NCBI GenBank assembly: GCA_034428455.1
Contig: DAOUHZ010000114.1
Coordinates: 68,629-132,628, forward strand
Direction: 5' to 3'
From: Bin87 sp034428455
GTDB taxonomy: Bacteria; Chloroflexota; Dehalococcoidia; Lucifugimonadales; UBA3495
Length of the DNA stretch: 64,000 nt
Shown: in pieces, positions 61,861-64,000 of the stretch
Numbering within the stretch: the stretch's first letter is position 1
Layout: the number at the start of each line of letters is the position of its first letter
Made by a program: the position numbers and the translations under genes
Notes under the pieces: model-generated
What the model saw: only the letters and a program-made list of their open reading frames with translations
What the model was told of the DNA's origin: nothing
Databases searched by the model: none

Positions 61861-62471
61861 TTACTTTGCCTGCAACAGACGACGAGAAGTTGCGCCAAGT
61901 CCGAAAACTGGAAACCGGCCAATTCAAGGAAGAGGAACTTGAGACCGCGCTGATTGTGGTTCCCGATTTGTTCGATCCCGCTCCGTTATTCTACGGTCGG
62001 CAACTTCCGGTGGAATCCGGAACCTTGGACCTGTTTGGTTTGGTGAGTAAGCGACCCTTCAAGCTTGGATTGGACGTTGACCCTGACGTCGTTTGGGGAG
62101 GCACTTTTCCGACGGTTTATGAACTCAAGGCGCGCAAAATCCAACGGCAAGACATCGCTCAAGTTCTGGATTACGCTCTGACCATAAGTGAAATGAGCGC
62201 GGAGGACCTTACTTGGCACCTTGTCCGGCACTCCGGTAAAGAGGGTACGGGAATAGAACGGATATGGAATTCAAGAGGTCTCCAAACGATGATTGAAAAT
62301 GTCTGGTATATGCCAACCGGCAACTTTACATCCAGGGTGATAGTCGGAACTGACTACGATGCCAACGTTGCGCGGCTCGCCAAAAACGCCGAGGTCGAAA
62401 TCTACACAGTTAGCGAATTGTGCCGAGGGTGGCGTGCGCGGCAGTCCATGGTACGCGGACACCGGCAATGA
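61857..62471 (+). CDS. PD-(D/E)XK nuclease-like protein coupled to an AAA ATPase
   Basis: A 204-residue protein with a probable PD-(D/E)XK core: D58 (SGTLDLFGLV), E89 and K91 (TVYELKARK) and Q102 within QVLDYA, which matches a RecB-type QxxxY motif. The overall pattern (LDLFG...ELK...QVLDY) resembles NucS/DUF91-type nucleases. The C-terminal half is uncharacterised. Both ends are ATGA overlaps with the EVE gene upstream and the ATPase gene downstream. AT-richer than the EVE gene. A role in DNA cleavage is inferred, not shown. Confidence 0.75.
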
Positions 62472-63961
62472 GTGCTCCGATTGCACAGGGCCGTCTCGAG
62501 ATCGAAGTTGAGGATTTCGGCCCGATAGTCCACGCCAAGGTTGACCTGCGCCCGATGACCGTGTTCATCGGTCCCAGCAACACAGGCAAGTCTTACCTGG
62601 CCATACTTCTGTATGCCTTGCACCGGGTGTTCGGCGCCATAGGTGAATCCCCGGGGCCGCTCCGGTACGGACCCTGGAGATCACAGATCGGAAGTGCGGT
62701 GCCGGAACGCACGAAAGAAGCCACCGCCGCTTTCGCGCAGCTTGCCCGGTCGGTTGCTGACATAATCAATTCGCGTGAGGATGAGAGTGCGGTGCTAGAG
62801 TTGCCTGACAGCATCACCGAGTTTCTGCGCTTGGAATTTGACAGATTGGGAGGCAACATAGGTGCGGAGATTCTGCGATGTTTCGGAATGGCAGCGACTG
62901 AGGCGTTAGTACGAAAAGGTTCCCCGAAACGAGCTTTAGTGGCAATTCGTCATCACCGCTCTGGTAGCGCAGATGTCTTGGCGCAAACGTTGTCAATTGA
63001 CGCGCGCGCGGCCGAGTTCAGAACCGAAATACCCAGACAGGTCGATTTTCGTACCGCTGGCTTGGAGCATTCCTATTTGCGGTATGGCTTGCTAAAAATA
63101 GAGGGCGCAATCTCGGGACAGTCCGATGATGAGGACGCTTGGCCCATTGGGTATCTAGAGTCGATTAGTTCGCTCATGGATCTGGTGCTGCGTCAGGTAG
63201 TGGGTGATCTCAGTTTACGGGGGTTCTACCTCCCTGCCGACCGTACCGGAGCGATGCACTCCCACAGCGCGATCGTCAGTGCGGTGGTCGATAGCGCGCC
63301 GATGGCTGGGCTGCGACCTGTCACACGGACGCCCTTGCTTTCCGGTGTCCTGGCCGATTTCCTCAGTGAACTGATTCGGGTAGACCAAATCACCGATTGG
63401 CACGGAACAGATCAGCCATCGAAGGGCATTCTGGATATTGTTCGGCAGATAGAAAAGAACATCCTACACGGCACTATCGTCACTGAACGGTCGGAGTATA
63501 TCAACTACCCGCACTTCGGCTATCGTCCCGACGGCTGGAAAGAAGACCTGCCGCTAATGCACACCTCTTCCATGGTGTCGGATTTAGCCCCCGTCGTGCT
63601 GTACCTGCGCCATCTCGTGCGGCCGGGAAATGTCCTGATCATAGAAGAGCCGGAATCCCATCTGCATCCGGAGATGCAGGTTAAGCTCACCCGCCAACTG
63701 GCCAAGTTAGTGCAGCAAGGCTATCGCGTCATTATCACTACCCACAGCGAGTGGATACTGGAAGAACTCTCAAACATACTGCGTCGGTCGCGGCTGTCGT
63801 CGGACGATTTAGCGACGGTCTCCGAAAGCGACGCCGCTTTGACGGAAGATCAAGTTGGCGTGTGGTCATTTGAGCCAACGCGCCGGCCCAGAGGGGCTAG
63901 AGTGCTTGAAGCTAAGAGGGTGTCTAAAAAGGAGAAAGACGGGCCAATCTGCTCAGCATGA
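62468..63961 (+). CDS. AAA family ATPase (ABC-type head, OLD/RecF-like)
   Basis: A 497-residue ABC-ATPase-fold protein. Walker A GPSNTGKS is at residues 35-42, Walker B LIIEEPESHLHPEMQ near residue 400, followed by the H-loop ITTHSEWILEEL. The first residues LEIEVEDFGPIVHAKVDL match the start of AAA_15/AAA_21-type ATPases found in defence systems (for example OLD, Gabija and Lamassu type ATPases). No TOPRIM nuclease domain is fused, so the adjacent nuclease gene may supply cleavage. ATG overlaps the previous stop. AT-rich. The window ends 39 bases later, so more genes may follow. Confidence 0.82.
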   Translation: MSAPIAQGRLEIEVEDFGPIVHAKVDLRPMTVFIGPSNTGKSYLAILLYALHRVFGAIGESPGPLRYGPWRSQIGSAVPERTKEATAAFAQLARSVADIINSREDESAVLELPDSITEFLRLEFDRLGGNIGAEILRCFGMAATEALVRKGSPKRALVAIRHHRSGSADVLAQTLSIDARAAEFRTEIPRQVDFRTAGLEHSYLRYGLLKIEGAISGQSDDEDAWPIGYLESISSLMDLVLRQVVGDLSLRGFYLPADRTGAMHSHSAIVSAVVDSAPMAGLRPVTRTPLLSGVLADFLSELIRVDQITDWHGTDQPSKGILDIVRQIEKNILHGTIVTERSEYINYPHFGYRPDGWKEDLPLMHTSSMVSDLAPVVLYLRHLVRPGNVLIIEEPESHLHPEMQVKLTRQLAKLVQQGYRVIITTHSEWILEELSNILRRSRLSSDDLATVSESDAALTEDQVGVWSFEPTRRPRGARVLEAKRVSKKEKDGPICSA

Positions 63962-64000
63962 GGCCGGTCATTGAGATGTAAATCCAAGTTTCGGTGGTTT

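Overview
The window looks like a piece of a high-GC chromosome from an uncultured Chloroflexota (Dehalococcoidia/SAR202-like) bacterium. This is an inference from gene content. The signs are a single-chain zinc-type glycyl-tRNA synthetase, a solute-binding lipoprotein with the long Val/Glu-rich linker common in Chloroflexota, many CoA-transferase, SDR, flavin and thiamine-diphosphate enzymes, and a three-gene 2-oxoacid:ferredoxin oxidoreductase. No rRNA, tRNA, CRISPR array or phage structural gene was recognised by eye.

Layout. 1-6.7 kb: a cobalt-handling operon (3' part of cobN, a small unknown gene, cbtB, cbtA, and a fused ChlI/ChlD-type chelatase ATPase). 6.9-12.8 kb: glyS, a DUF4238 gene, birA, two SDRs (the second degenerate) and a NucS-like nuclease gene. 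12.9-19.2 kb: a histidine operon, hisZ-hisG-(zinc phospholipase-like gene)-hisD-hisC-hisB. 19.2-21 kb: two near-identical inverted MITE-like elements around a small unknown gene and an atypical crotonase. 21-24.3 kb: an NfeD/stomatin pair, then a restriction-type gene broken by an amber codon. 24.3-34 kb: meaB, an SDR, a cysteinyl-tRNA synthetase fused to a glycosyltransferase domain, a tandem CaiB/BaiF CoA-transferase and a FAD oxidoreductase. 34-36.4 kb: fmdB-like, DUF971 and a TPP enzyme. 36.5-37.7 kb: two PaREP1/HEPN-like genes plus a PD-(D/E)XK nuclease gene. 37.9-41.3 kb: the ferredoxin oxidoreductase. 41.5-54.1 kb: mixed catabolic and housekeeping genes (hydroxyacid oxidase, alpha/beta hydrolase, TenA, PIG-L deacetylase, hotdog protein, TPR, GNAT, M20 peptidase, RNase D, HpcH aldolase, thiolase with its DUF35 partner). 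54.7-60.8 kb: a peptide-type ABC importer without ATPases and an acyl-CoA ligase. 60.8-64 kb: a PII-like protein, an EVE protein, a PD-(D/E)XK nuclease and an AAA ATPase. The last three start in ATGA overlaps.

Against the GC-rich metabolic background, several AT-richer patches (8.3-9.1, 11.7-12.8, 23.4-24.3, 36.5-37.7 and 61.9-64 kb) hold nuclease-like or unknown genes. They look like scattered accessory or defence cargo. The best candidates for undescribed systems are the EVE/nuclease/ATPase module at the right end and the HEPN/HEPN/nuclease cassette at 36.5-37.7 kb. A recurring extended -10 motif (TGCTANANT) precedes many operons, and several small repeat families occupy the gaps between genes.
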